From the NCBI RefSeq assembly GCF_014171575.1, contig NZ_CP050453.1, positions 620,001 through 684,000 of the forward strand: a stretch of 64,000 nt of DNA, read 5' to 3'. Positions within the stretch are counted from its first letter, which is position 1. Each line of letters starts with the position of its first letter. A program made the position numbers and the translations under genes. The notes beneath the pieces were generated by a model. It worked only from the letters and a program-made list of their open reading frames with translations. It was not told where the DNA came from and did no database searches. Below, one piece after another: positions 10,801 to 19,825 of this stretch. This stretch comes from Microbacterium sp. Se63.02b. Lineage in GTDB: Bacteria > Actinomycetota > Actinomycetes > Actinomycetales > Microbacteriaceae.

Positions 10801-12414
10801 CGCATCGTCGCCACGCTGGTCTCCGCCGCCGCCCAGGCCGCCATCCCCGCACCTCGTCGGCCGTGGCTCGACGATCTGGAGCGCGCCGTCGACATCCGCG
10901 ATCTCCCGATCCACGGCGACGGACGCATCCTCCTCGGCAAGATGGACGTCCCCGAGCGTCAGCTGCAGGAGCCGGCGTACTTCCACCCCGACAAGGACGG
11001 CTCGCTGCTCGTGTACGGCACGAGCGGTTCGGGCAAGTCCACGGTGCTGCGCACCCTGGCGATCGCGGCGGGCTTCGACGGGGCCCGGTCGAACGTCGAG
11101 GTGTACGGGCTCGACTTCGGCTCCGGTTCGCTCAAGAGCCTCGAGGTCCTCCCGCACGTCGGGTCGATCATCTCCGGCGACGATGCGGAGCGCGTGCAGC
11201 GCATCCTGCGCTCCCTCGCCCGCGTGCTCGACGACCGCGGAAAGCGCTTCAGCGCGGCGAACGCGTCGAGCCTCACCGAGTATCGGGAGATCACGGGGAA
11301 GGCCGAGTCGCGCATCCTGCTGCTGATCGACGGGTTCCCGCAGTTCCGCGGCGAGTGGGAGTCCACCACCGCGCGGATGCCGTTCTACCAGACGTTCATG
11401 CGCATCCTCGGCGAAGGACGCCCGCTCGGCGTGCACGTCGTCGCCAGCGCCGACCGTTCGGGTTCGGTGCCCACCGCGGTCAGCGCGAACGTCTCGCGCC
11501 GCGTCGTCCTGCGTCTCGCCGACGAGTCGGGCTACGCGATGCTGAACGCCCCCAAGGACGTGCTCGATGAGCGTTCGGCCCCCGGTCGCGCGATCGTCGA
11601 CGGCCTTGAGACGCAGATCGCGACGCTGGGCGGCACGCCCAACGTGGCCGAACAGACGAAGCTCCTCGACCGACTCGCGGAGCAGCTGCGCGCCGGCGGT
11701 GCGCGGGAGGTCGCCGAGATCGGCGCCCTGCCGACGCGGTTGTCGGCGCGCGACCTCCCCGACCGCATCGGGGAGTTCCCGGTGCTCGGTGTCGCGGAAG
11801 ACACGCTGGCGCCCCGGGAGTTCGATCCCGTCGGCACGTTCGTGGTGGCCGGGCCGCCACTGTCGGGCAAGACGACCGCGCTCAAGGGGATCATCGCGTC
11901 GATGCGTCGCCTCGACCCCGAGGTCAAGCTCTTCCACTTCGGCGGACGCCGCGCACAGCTCAAGGGTTACGTCGACTGGACGCGGAGCGCCGTGACGCCG
12001 GAGGACGCGAAGGAGCTGGCGAAGGAGATCGCCGAGATCGCGGTCGACGAGAGCGTCCCGGTGCGGATGCTCATCGTCGTGGAGGATGTGCCCCAGTTCG
12101 CCGACGGACCGGCGGAGCGCGAGATGAAGGCGCTCTTCCAGGCCATCAACCGCAGCGATCACCTGCTGGTGGGCGACGCCGACGTCACGCAGGTGACGAG
12201 CGGTTTCGGTTTCATCGGAGACTTCAAGGCCGGTCGCAAGGGCATCATCCTCAAGCCGGACGCGTTCGACGGCGACGCGATCTTCAAGGTCCCGTTCCCC
12301 AAGGTCAAGCGCACCGACTTCCCGGACGGCCGAGGCATCTTCGTGCAAGCGGGGCGCCAGGTCACGGTTCAGCTGCCACTCATCGAAGGAGACACATGGA
12401 CGCCCGTCCGCTGA
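7896..12414 (+). CDS. eccC: FHA-containing EccC/EssC-type FtsK/SpoIIIE ATPase of the type VII secretion system (two frameshifts)
   Basis: About 1506 residues after correction; this is the motor of the T7SS. In order it has a ubiquitin-like N-terminal region (VVVTADSTATVADVA), an FHA domain (LIGRDAAND, SKRHARIEV, NSANGILV), two membrane segments (nt about 8630-8760), and three ATPase modules with Walker A at 10039-10062 (GTTGAGKS), 11017-11040 (GTSGSGKS) and 11851-11874 (GPPLSGKT). A Walker B VIDEF is near 10354. An N-terminal FHA domain is typical of Firmicutes EssC rather than mycobacterial EccC. Start ATG 7896 gives MRVKLTLRRP; single missing bases near 7919 and 9315 break the frame. It targets WXG100-type substrates. 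Confidence 0.93.
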
Positions 12415-12457
12415 GCGCGAGCGCGCACACGCCCCGACCCCGAGGGAGGGGCGGACG

Positions 12458-13515
12458 ATGACGGTCACCTTCGACGACACCGCGCTGCGTGCGCCGGTGG
12501 AGCCTGCGCTCGCCCGCCAGGAGAGCCGCGAGCGCGTCGCCCGTGAGGGCCGCCAGTTCGGTGTGGTCCTCGGCTCCGGCTGGATCGTCTTCCAGTCGGT
12601 CGTGCTGGTCGTTGGAGCCGGTGTGCTCGCGGCTCTGGCCGTCGTGGCCGTGCAGTTCATGTTCGGCGCGGACGGCGCCGACGCGACGACGTTCATCCTG
12701 GCCGCCCTCATGGTGGCGCCGCTCGCGGTCGTGCGGGTCCGTTCGCACCTCCGAGGTCCGCGCGACCGCGAGGTCGAGGAGTACCGCCTGGAGAGGTTCG
12801 CGGCGGCGAACGGGCTGACCTACCGCACCGGCGAGCTCGATCCGCAGCGGCCGGCAGCCCTCTTCGGCGTCGGCACCTCGCGCATCGCGAGCGACATCGT
12901 GGCAGGGCCCACCCCCGCCCCTTCGAGGCCGCCAACTACTCGTTCGACACCTGGGTCGCGCGGGCGCGCATGCCGCATGTCGCCAACTACGCCGCGTTCG
13001 ACCTGCAGAGCCCGCTGCCTGCGATGACGCTCGTGACGAAGTCGCCGGGGGTCGCGGCATCAGGCTGGGAGCCGACTCCGCCTCAGGAGCGGGTGGAGTT
13101 CGACGGCGATCTCGCCTCGCGCTTCGAGGTCTTCACGGCCAGGGCGACGGAGGAGCCGGTGCGTCACCTGCTGTCGCCGGAGGTGCAGACTGCGCTGATG
13201 GCCCTCGCCGAGCGGAGCGACATCGAGATCGTGGGCGATCGCGTGTTCGTGCTCTCGCGTCGGCACCTCCCGATGGCGGAGCCCGCGTACTGGGAGTGGG
13301 TCGCCGACCTCGCCGCTCTGGTCTCCGTGCTGGAGGCGCGTGGCCGTGCGGAACAGCCCGCCGGACTCGCAGACACGGATTCCGCTCGACGCACGCGTCG
13401 GGAGGCGTTGTTCGCCGCACCGAAGGGCGGTCGCGCCGCGGCCATGGGGTGCCTGGTCCCGCTTCTGGTGGGCCTTGCCGCCGCCGCCCTGATCACCAAG
13501 ATCACGACGGGGTAG
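12458..13515 (+). CDS. Membrane protein of unknown function, T7SS-linked (frameshifted)
   Basis: About 352 residues after correction. Two hydrophobic segments lie near the N-terminus (nt 12590-12670 and 12690-12730), a soluble region of about 220 residues follows, and one hydrophobic segment ends the protein (nt 13440-13500). A purine-rich ribosome site (GAGGGAGGGG) precedes ATG 12458. The frame breaks in the CCCCCGCCCC run near 12918, where one C appears to be missing; PFEAANYSFDTW reads through in the next frame. It follows the secretion ATPase by 43 bases and closes the first operon. I recognise no family; a T7SS structural or accessory role is inferred from position only. Confidence 0.65.
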
Positions 13516-13538
13516 CGGGGCGGGCGCCGTCGACACGG

Positions 13539-13584
13539 ATGGGGAGTTGTCCCCATCGACCGGAGGGCGTGCGTTTCGTAGAGT
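13539..13584 (+). promoter_or_regulatory. T7SS operator-promoter, site 1
   Basis: A perfect dyad ATGGGGAGTTGTCCCCAT (13539-13556; arms ATGGGGA/TCCCCAT) overlaps the start of a candidate -35 (ATCGAC, 13555-13560). The -10 candidate TAGAGT (13579-13584) follows 18 bases later. The same layout recurs at 16512, 19725, 21103 and 21576, always before WXG100-type genes. The leader to the start at 13719 is about 130 bases. The binding protein is unknown. Confidence 0.72.
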
Positions 13585-13662
13585 TCTCGTAGTCGGGGCG
13601 ACCGCACCGGTGCCGTCGACGAGGATCGGCCGCCGGGAGGCAGCTGAACCGACATGCTTTCA

Positions 13663-13687
13663 GGGGACGCGCTTCACGCGGGTCCCC
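13663..13687 (+). other. Hairpin in the leader of the 13719 gene
   Basis: GGGGAC (13663-13668) pairs with GTCCCC (13682-13687). Further CGC/GCG pairing lies inside, closing a TTCAC loop. It lies in the transcribed leader, 31 bases before the ATG, so it could stabilise the message or modulate initiation. There is no U-tract, so it is not called a terminator. Confidence 0.5.
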
Positions 13688-13718
13688 TCGATCTGAACAT
13701 TCCACGAGGGGGGCTGAC

Positions 13719-14024
13719 ATGGGTGACGGTGTCAAGCTGAGATACGACGATCTGGAGCCGCTGCGGACCGCGCTGCAGAACATCATCGAGGAGTTCGAGA
13801 ACGCCGGCTCGCGGAGCAACGATCTCGAGAGCGCCGTGGGTTCCCCGTACGGCGAGCGTGCCCTGCGCGACGCGGCATCCGACTTCGAAGGTCGCTGGGA
13901 CGACCGCCGCAAGCGGCTCATGGACGACTGCAAGAAGGTCGAGGAGCACGTCGCCGCAGTGATCACGGGGTTCCAGGACTTCGACCGTGATGCCGCATCC
14001 AAGTCCGAGAACAACGGAGGCTGA
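13719..14024 (+). CDS. Small helical WXG100/Lap-like T7SS partner protein
   Basis: A 101-residue, almost wholly helical acidic protein. Its centre reads FEGRWDDRRKRL, where W-D-D stands in place of W-x-G. Size, helicity and position directly before a large effector-like gene (3-base gap) resemble WXG100 proteins or the small partners of LXG effectors. RBS GAGGGGGG precedes ATG 13719. It is the first gene behind operator site 1. Assignment to the superfamily is by pattern and context. Confidence 0.65.
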   Translation: MGDGVKLRYDDLEPLRTALQNIIEEFENAGSRSNDLESAVGSPYGERALRDAASDFEGRWDDRRKRLMDDCKKVEEHVAAVITGFQDFDRDAASKSENNGG

Positions 14025-14026
14025 TC

Positions 14027-15213
14027 GTGTACGAGCACATGCCGATGACCTCGCCGGCCGGCCACCCCATCGGTGCGCTCACCGGTGACGTCGAGTCGAT
14101 CCGCGACCGGGGCAACGCACTGCAGGAACTCGCGAACGCGATGAGCGACTCCGCCACGCTGCTGCAGCGTCTCGTCGACAACGGCGCCGACATGGAGGGC
14201 AAGTCCGTCGACAAACTGGCCGAGGTCTCCGGCAAGATGCACGCCGAGCTCGGACGCGCTGCCGATCTCTACGACGCGGTCGCGCCGCACATCGTGCAGT
14301 ACGCGTCCGACCTCGAGTCGTCGAAGACCGCGATCGATCCGATCCTCGACGACCTCGTCGAGCTGTGGGCCACGTACCAGCAGAAGAAGGACGCCGCGGC
14401 GACGGCCCAGTCGCAGGTGCCCGACTATCCGACGGGCGCGGACGCCGACGACGATCAGGCCCGACAGGCGGCGGAGGATGCCCGTGACGATGCTGCCGAC
14501 GCGGCCGCCGGTGCCGCGACGGGCGCGCGCGGCGACTGGGACGCCCGTGCGGCCGACTACGACCGCGAATGGAACTCGTGGCACACGGCTTTCACGAACG
14601 CGGCGAACAACATCCGCGAAGACACCTCCGACAAGATCGAGGACAGCACGTGGGACAACCTCGACGGGTTCCTGCAGTTCATGTCGGACTTCCTCGCGGT
14701 GGCCGGCATCGTCCTCGCCGTGCTCGCGATCATCGTCGGTGGTCCGATCATCGCCGCGCTCGCCGCGATCGTCGCCATCGCCACGCTCATCGTCGCGGTC
14801 GCCCGGTTGGCCAGGGGGAACGGCTCCGTCATCGATGTGGTGTTCGGGGTCATCGGGGTCATCCGCTGATCGGCCCGGCGATCAAGTTCGCCCGTGGCCC
14901 GATCGCCATGATCCGGGGTGCCGACTTCGGCGCCGACGGCATGCGGTTCGTCAACGCCTTCGCCGGCCGTGCCCCGCTGAGCACGCTCAGCCAGATCCGC
15001 GGTGGCTTCACCACCGGATTCGCCGAGTTCTCGGCGCGTCTGTTCACGGGCAACGGCACCGCATCGTTCGCCGCACAGATGACCGGTGTGCAGACGCTCG
15101 ACATGGTCGGCAACGTCTTCGCCTCGCACTTCGCGATCGCCGGCGGCATCAAGGACAGCGCGGGCGGCGCATGGTCGGGGACGTTCGACCCTGATCAGAA
15201 CCCGTTCTCCTGA
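14027..15213 (+). CDS. Putative LXG-like T7SS effector with membrane segments (frameshifted)
   Basis: About 395 residues after correction. Residues 1-230 are helical with coiled-coil character (LQELANAMSDSATLLQRLVDNG). Two or three hydrophobic segments (nt about 14690-14870) and a Gly/Phe-rich C-terminal third with no family I recognise follow. GTG 14027 has GGAGG six bases upstream. The frame breaks near 14865 (GTCATCCGCTGA); the continuation VIPLIGPAIKFARG needs one extra C. The layout (small partner, then long helical protein with a variable C-terminus) matches LXG-type T7SS substrates. A pore-forming or structural role is possible, and the toxin type is unknown. Confidence 0.6.
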
Positions 15214-15253
15214 CCGTCCGCGGCGCGAGCCGCCCCCATGGAAGACTGAGACG

Positions 15254-15871
15254 ATGAGCAGCCTGCGCGCGGAATTGACGGGGACGACCGGCACGATCAT
15301 CCCGCCCTATCGGATGCTCCTCCCTCCGGGGTGGGAGGCGTTCGACCTCAGCGAGACGACGGAGCGTGACCTGATCCGTCGGGCCGAGGCGCGTCTGCAG
15401 GGCGCTCAGAACACCGCCTTCGGGCCGGTGCTCGCCGGCAAGGTGCACGAGGTGCTGGAAGGGCTGCGCGCCCGTCAGGGATTCGCCTACGCCTTCGCCG
15501 GCGAGGCGGCGCCGAGCTGGGCCATCGGGGCGGCGACGCTGGTGGGGCTCAAGCGCTCGTCCTCTCCCGAGGCGACTCTCGAGCAGATCGTGGAGAGCGC
15601 GATCCGGCATCACGAGGGCGTCGCGATCGGCGAGGGGCAGCGCATCGTGCGATGGACCGAGCGCCGCGAGGTGACGGTCGACGGCGAGGATGTCGCTTCG
15701 CTGCTCATCAACTACCTGATCCCGGTCCCGGGGACGAGGCTCACCGAGGCGGTGCAGTGGACCGCGACGGTGACGCACGAGGCCGACCTCCCCGCCGATC
15801 ACCCGAACCTCACGCTCTGGACCGCGCTGTTCGACACCCACGTCAGCACGTTCACCTGGACGGTGCGCTGA
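15254..15871 (+). CDS. Putative T7SS effector-associated accessory protein
   Basis: A 205-residue soluble alpha/beta protein starting at ATG 15254. It contains MLLPPGWEAFDL near the start and a beta-rich second half (YLIPVPGTRL, VQWTATVTHEADLP, LTLWTALFDTHVSTFTWTV). The beta-sandwich pattern is reminiscent of Mog1/PsbP-like folds used by several secretion chaperones, but this is only a resemblance. It follows an effector gene by 40 bases and shares one base with the next gene (TGATG). It may be an effector chaperone or immunity factor. Confidence 0.5.
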   Translation: MSSLRAELTGTTGTIIPPYRMLLPPGWEAFDLSETTERDLIRRAEARLQGAQNTAFGPVLAGKVHEVLEGLRARQGFAYAFAGEAAPSWAIGAATLVGLKRSSSPEATLEQIVESAIRHHEGVAIGEGQRIVRWTERREVTVDGEDVASLLINYLIPVPGTRLTEAVQWTATVTHEADLPADHPNLTLWTALFDTHVSTFTWTVR

Positions 15872-16495
15872 TGGAGCTCGCGATCACCTATGCGCCCGAC
15901 CGCGTGATCCCGGTGCCCGCAGACCGGCTCTCGCCGCAGGAGCAGGCGGCGTGGGCGCATCAGACCGCCGCGGAGTTCACCCGTGACGCGGGCGCGCACT
16001 CGGCGACCGCCGCGACGATCGAAGACGCTCTCCGTGCGGTGATGGCCGAGGTCGACGACGACCGGCGGCTGCTGCTCATCGTCGGTGTCGACGGCGGCGT
16101 GGTCGCCCCGTTGATGATCTCTCGGTGATCACGCACGAGCTCTCCCGTCAGGAGCAGGCGGACTTCCTCTGGTCGAACACCGCGATCCTGCCGGTCACCC
16201 CCGGCTCACCGAGACGGAGTCGCTGGGCACCGGCTTCTCGTCCACGCTCGCGCAGCGCGAGAACGGTCTCGACTTCGCGACCCGCCGCTGGATCTTCTTC
16301 GGCGAGGGGGCGACGGTGTGCGCGATGCTCGGGCCGGTCGTGCCGTACGGGCTGGCGTTCGTCGAGCCCTTCGCCGAGGCCGCGCTGGCATCGGCGACGC
16401 TCCGCGGATTCACCCCGCGGGTCGACCAGGAACGTCTCGACGAGCTCGTCGCCGCGGTGGTCCGCCCGGGCGACGACTGGGTGCTGAACGTCTGA
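15871..16495 (+). CDS. Putative T7SS accessory protein, related to 18396 product (two frameshifts)
   Basis: Read as one gene of about 208 residues, with single missing bases near 16122 and 16200. The joined product runs DRRLLLIVGVDGGVVAPLMIS, then WSNTAILPVT, then RLTETESLGTGFSSTLAQRE and FFGEGATVCAMLGPVVPYGLA. This order of strands resembles the protein at 18396 (IVLGERPAVSFLCTNVV ... VLIMGMCSDPA), which supports the join. Alternatively there are two genes with a GTGA overlap at 16125 (85 and about 120 residues). Function unknown; it is linked to the effector at 14027. Confidence 0.5.
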
Positions 16496-16511
16496 CGCCG
16501 CGGGTGGGTGG

Positions 16512-16558
16512 ATGGGGAGTTGTGCCCATCGACGGTGGTGTGTGGGGTCTCGTAGGGT
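16512..16558 (+). promoter_or_regulatory. T7SS operator-promoter, site 2
   Basis: The imperfect dyad ATGGGGAGTTGTGCCCAT (16512-16529) is followed by ATCGAC and then TAGGGT (16553-16558). Dyad start to -10 is 41 bases. It lies in cassette copy 1 and drives the WXG100-like gene at 16613. Confidence 0.72.
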
Positions 16559-16612
16559 GGTGGTATTCGGGCCGGAGGGGTCCGTTCCGTTCGATTTCCG
16601 GAGGTGTGGACG

Positions 16613-16900
16613 ATGGCCGATTTCGGTGCGTCTTATGCAGAGATGGAGCAGGTGGCGTCGTCGCTGTCGCAGGCTCGTGATGACATTCAGGGGCAGTTGG
16701 ACACGTTGAAGGGTCAGGTGGACACTCTTCTGGGTGAGGATTTCAAGACGCAGCATGCGTCGGGGAAGTTCGGTGAGGGGTACACGGAGTTGACGACGGG
16801 TCTGAAGACCGCGGTCGATGGCATCAACGACATGTCGGAGTCGCTGCTCGGGATGATGCGGGCGATCCAGGACCTGGATCAGCAGCTCGCCGGCAGCTGA
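16613..16900 (+). CDS. WXG100-like secreted protein, cassette copy 1
   Basis: A 95-residue helix-turn-helix protein: MADFGASYAEMEQ, first helix with LSQARDDIQGQLDTL, turn region LLGEDFKTQHASGKFGEGY, second helix ending MMRAIQDLDQQLAGS. Length and heptad pattern are those of WXG100 (EsxA/B-like) T7SS substrates, but the W-x-G is absent; a Phe (EDF) sits where the Trp is expected. ATG 16613 is chosen because GGAGG (16600-16604) lies 8 bases upstream; a GTG at 16604 would sit on the ribosome site. Codons (TTG, CTT, GGT, GAT) are less GC-rich than in the neighbours. It is identical in sequence to the copies at 19826 and 21204. Confidence 0.88.
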   Translation: MADFGASYAEMEQVASSLSQARDDIQGQLDTLKGQVDTLLGEDFKTQHASGKFGEGYTELTTGLKTAVDGINDMSESLLGMMRAIQDLDQQLAGS

Positions 16901-16919
16901 CACGCACAGCTTCTCGAAG

Positions 16920-16948
16920 AGGGGCGTCGACCGTGAGTCGACGCCCCT
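16920..16948 (+). terminator. Hairpin terminator after WXG100 copy 1
   Basis: A 12-bp perfect stem (GGGGCGTCGAC / GTCGACGCCCC plus a closing A-T) with a 5-base loop CGTGA, followed by TGTTTC. It lies 20 bases after the WXG100 stop and before the next start at 16976, so it can limit read-through into the effector genes. Confidence 0.75.
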
Positions 16949-16975
16949 GTTTCGACTCGACCGAGGGGGGACACC

Positions 16976-17278
16976 ATGACTGATGTGAGTATCGACTACG
17001 CCGCGATGGAGGCGAGCCGCACGGCGTACGCGAACATGCGTTCATCGCTCGACGCGGCGACCAGCGGCCTCGGAGACGTCTCCGGTGCTGCCGTTCCGCA
17101 AGACGAGCTGCGGCGACGCCTCGAAGACCTCCACGACTCGTGGGGCGGCGGCCTCGACAAGCTCGGCCGCTACGCCGAGGATGCAGGCAAGGGCTTGCAG
17201 GGCATCCTCGAAGCGTTCCAGGGACTCGACTCCGAGCTCGCCGCGAGCATGGAGCCCGAGGGCGGAGCGGCATCGTGA
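16976..17278 (+). CDS. WXG100-family small protein with intact W-x-G
   Basis: A 100-residue helical protein with SWGGGLDKL at the central turn (W57 region), so the WXG motif is present here. RBS GAGGGGGG precedes ATG 16976. Its stop overlaps the GTG of the following effector-like gene (GTGA), so the two are probably translated together. It likely forms the secretion-signal partner of that protein, much as small partners accompany LXG effectors. Confidence 0.8.
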   Translation: MTDVSIDYAAMEASRTAYANMRSSLDAATSGLGDVSGAAVPQDELRRRLEDLHDSWGGGLDKLGRYAEDAGKGLQGILEAFQGLDSELAASMEPEGGAAS

Positions 17279-18399
17279 GCGCGTTCCCCTCGCTGGGATT
17301 CGATCCGGCCCCCGGCGACGTCGGGCAGCTCGAGGACTTCGTCCTCGGTCTCTCCTCCGGGTGCGACAGCGTCGACGACGCGTTGGCGATGCTCAACGGG
17401 GATGACGACGCGGCCTGGAGCGGTGAGGCGGCCGTCGCCTTCCGCGCAGCGATGAGCGAGGACTTCCGTCCGCACCTGACGGACACGGGGTCCGCGCTGC
17501 GGACGTCGCGCGATGCGCTCAGCGCCTGGGTCACCCAGTTGTCGGGGTACCAGGCTCGCGCGCGGGAACTCGAGGAGCAGGCCGCTGTCGCCGCCGCGAG
17601 CGTCAGCAACAAGGCGACGGCCAAGTCGAAGGCCACCGAGGACGCCGACGCCGAGGATGCCGACCCCGATGCGCTCTCGGCGGCCTCCAGCGCCCTCGCG
17701 ACCGCCCAGGGCGAACTCGACGACATCGTCGCCGCCGCGCACCGGCTCAAGACCGACGTCGACACGGATGCGGCCGTGGCAGCGCAGCAACTGGTCGGTG
17801 CGAGCGAGACGCTCAGCGCGTACAAGGGCAACGCGTTCTCCAACTTCCTCGAGGGCGCAGGCGACTGGCTGGCCGATGCCGGCGAGTGGCTCATGGACAA
17901 CGTCGTGCCGATCCTGGAGGACATCCTCCGGGCGGCGCTGCCGATCATCGCGATCCTCTCGATCTTCATCCCGGTGCTCGGCACCGTGGCGCTGATCATG
18001 TCGATCGCCCTCGTGGCCATCGACGGGCTCCAGGCGCTCACCGGCCGCGGCTCGTGGACGGACTTCGCGGTGGGGGCCCTCGGCCTGCTCGCGGGCGGTG
18101 CGCTCGGCGCGGCCGCGAAGTCGCTGATCGGCCCGGGTGGTGCGGTGCTGGTCCCGTCGATCCAGCGGATGACACCGGCCCTCGCGGGTGGTGGCACGGC
18201 CGCGGGAACCCTGGCGGTGACGCTCAACATCAACATGAGCAACATGGTCGCGAACACCTACTGGATGATGTCGTCCGCCAAGGATGCGCATGACAACGGC
18301 CAGAGCTTCGTCGAGCCTGGGGGCCCGTGGCAGAACCTCGCCGAGCGGGCGGCGAACACGATCCGCGGCGACGGCCCGAAGACGGACGACGAGCTGTGA
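17275..18399 (+). CDS. Putative T7SS effector with WXG-like N-terminus and membrane segments
   Basis: A 374-residue protein starting at GTG 17275. The N-terminal 100 residues are helical and include AAWSGEAAVAFRAAM, a W-x-G turn as in WXG/LXG domains. Coiled coil follows, then an amphipathic DWLADAGEWLMDNVV region, and two hydrophobic stretches (nt about 17935-18030 and 18070-18120). The C-terminal 110 residues match no family I know. Domain order resembles the protein at 14027. A membrane-active effector is possible. Its stop overlaps the GTG of the accessory gene at 18396. Confidence 0.65.
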   Translation: MSAFPSLGFDPAPGDVGQLEDFVLGLSSGCDSVDDALAMLNGDDDAAWSGEAAVAFRAAMSEDFRPHLTDTGSALRTSRDALSAWVTQLSGYQARARELEEQAAVAAASVSNKATAKSKATEDADAEDADPDALSAASSALATAQGELDDIVAAAHRLKTDVDTDAAVAAQQLVGASETLSAYKGNAFSNFLEGAGDWLADAGEWLMDNVVPILEDILRAALPIIAILSIFIPVLGTVALIMSIALVAIDGLQALTGRGSWTDFAVGALGLLAGGALGAAAKSLIGPGGAVLVPSIQRMTPALAGGGTAAGTLAVTLNINMSNMVANTYWMMSSAKDAHDNGQSFVEPGGPWQNLAERAANTIRGDGPKTDDEL

Positions 18400-19030
18400 C
18401 CGCCGCGCAGCAGTCTCGACATCGGGTGTGGCAGCGGATGCCGCAGGGGTGGATCGAGTTCCGAGCGCTCGGTGACCGCTCGCCGCAGGAGTGGATCGAC
18501 CGGTATCTGGAGAGCGGCGAGGGATGGCTCCCCGACGAGGCGCGCGCATCGATCACGGAGGGGTTCCACGCGGGGGTCCGCATGTTCTCCGATGTGCCGT
18601 TCGACTTCGCCGGTGTGTCGATCGTGCTGGGCGAACGGCCGGCCGTGTCGTTCCTGTGCACGAACGTCGTGGCCACGACGGCCGACGAGGTGGCGGATTC
18701 CGCTGCTCTGCACCGGCTGCTCCCGCTGGGGCGGTTCGGGGACGACAGCACGGCCGAGACGTTCACCTCGCCGGACGATCGCGTGGGCACGGTGTCCAGC
18801 GGCCTGGTGTCGCGGGGCGGCGTCGACGCGGTGATGACGGTCGGCGAGATCCGGTTGCCCGACGATGCCGGCACGGTCCTCATCATGGGGATGTGCTCGG
18901 ATCCGGCGCAGCGGCACGAGCTCACGGTGCTGACGGCGTTCGCCCTGTCGATGACGCAGTACCTTCCCGATGGCGTCGAGCCGCAGCTCCCCGAGGGGCG
19001 CGGTTCGAGGCGCCGCTGGACGGCGAATAA
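18396..19030 (+). CDS. Putative T7SS accessory/chaperone-like protein (3' frameshift)
   Basis: About 211 residues; GTG 18396 overlaps the effector stop (GTGA). It begins VWQRMPQGWIEF, comparable to PPGWEAF in the 15254 product, and has beta-rich blocks (VSIVLGERPAVSFLCTNVV, VLIMGMCSDPA) comparable to the 15871 product. The present frame runs on to 19055. Adding one G in GAGGGGCGCGG near 18998 gives the more natural ending LPEGARFEAPLDGE with a stop at 19028-19030. Gene order (partner, effector, this protein) suggests an effector-specific chaperone or neutralising protein. Confidence 0.55.
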
Positions 19031-19039
19031 CCTGGGTCC

Positions 19040-19705
19040 ATGGCTTTTGCGCTGATCCGACCCGAGTCGCGACCCCTGATCGATGCGGCGCGCACGCAGG
19101 ACGCCCGTCCGGTGGATGCGGATCGCGCAGCCGCGGTGCTGCGGACGGACTTCGAGCGCTGGTCGCGGTGGGCTCTGGGCCTCCTGGGTTTCACGCTGGC
19201 GATCGGCGGCGCGTTCGTCACGGCCGGGATGATCGAAGCCGTGCGGATGCTGGGCGGGTCGCTCGCTCCGGTCGACCTGGCGGTGATCGTGATCGCGGTG
19301 ATCGTCGCACTGGCCGGACTCGCCGTCCTGGTCGCGCTGTGGTGGAGCGGCCGGCGGATCCTGTCGGCCGCCTCCTGGTGGCTTCGTGTGCCGTACACGA
19401 CAGGCGGGCGGCAGCGCCGCGCGGGTGGTTGGCTCCGGGCGCGCACCGCGAACTTCGAACCTCGCGTCTTCGTGCGGCTCGTCTCGGCGACACTCGCCCT
19501 GCTGGTGGCCGTCGGCGGCATCGCCCTGTTCGTCCGTGATCTGGGAGCCGGAGTCACCTCGATGACGGCGGCCTCGGCCGCCATCGGAGTGATCGCTCTG
19601 GTGGCGGGCCTCGGGCAGGTCGGGGGAGTCATGCATCTCGTCTCCGGTCTGTCGGAGGCGGATCCGTTGTGGGTGCGGATCCGGTCCATGTTCGTCCGCC
19701 GCTGA
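19040..19705 (+). CDS. Polytopic membrane protein, possible immunity protein
   Basis: A 221-residue protein with about four hydrophobic segments (nt about 19165-19240, 19265-19345, 19485-19540, 19560-19630). It begins nine bases after the corrected end of the accessory gene. TAACCT (19028-19033) lies six bases before the ATG, so it may also be transcribed as a leaderless message. A membrane protein directly after a membrane-active candidate effector would suit an immunity protein, but that is inference. Confidence 0.55.
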   Translation: MAFALIRPESRPLIDAARTQDARPVDADRAAAVLRTDFERWSRWALGLLGFTLAIGGAFVTAGMIEAVRMLGGSLAPVDLAVIVIAVIVALAGLAVLVALWWSGRRILSAASWWLRVPYTTGGRQRRAGGWLRARTANFEPRVFVRLVSATLALLVAVGGIALFVRDLGAGVTSMTAASAAIGVIALVAGLGQVGGVMHLVSGLSEADPLWVRIRSMFVRR

Positions 19706-19724
19706 TCCCGTACGCGCGGGGTGG

Positions 19725-19771
19725 ATGGGGAGTTGTGCCCATCGACGGTGGTGTGTGGGGTCTCGTAGGGT
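19725..19771 (+). promoter_or_regulatory. T7SS operator-promoter, site 3
   Basis: Dyad ATGGGGAGTTGTGCCCAT (19725-19742), then ATCGAC and TAGGGT (19766-19771), with the same 41-base spacing as site 2. Confidence 0.72.
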
Positions 19772-19825
19772 GGGTGTATTCGGGCCGGAGGGGTCCGTTC
19801 CGTTCGATTTCCGGAGGTGTGGACG

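Larger units (their letters stand above)
16492..16923 (+). repeat. WXG100 cassette repeat, copy 1 of 3
   Basis: About 430 bases comprising operator, promoter, leader and WXG100-like gene. They are repeated almost without change at 19717-20136 and 21083-21493. Copy 1 and copy 3 also share bases just upstream (CTGACGCCGCGG); copies 1 and 2 share bases beyond the stop (ACACGCACAGCTTCTCGAAG). Visible differences are a small change just after the -10 (GTGGTG against GGGTGT) and one silent ACC/ACG change. Confidence 0.93.

Noticed and set aside
9808..12711. A 967-codon open frame on the minus strand opposite the secretion ATPase gene.
   Set aside because: It is the antisense shadow of a clear FtsK/SpoIIIE ATPase in very GC-rich DNA. 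It has Arg/Asp/Gly-rich composition and no domain, and the plus strand carries three Walker motifs.
16920..16948. The dyad after WXG100 copy 1 as an attachment site or operator.
   Set aside because: Its position just after a stop codon, the long perfect stem and the short T-rich tail fit a terminator better; no integrase is nearby.
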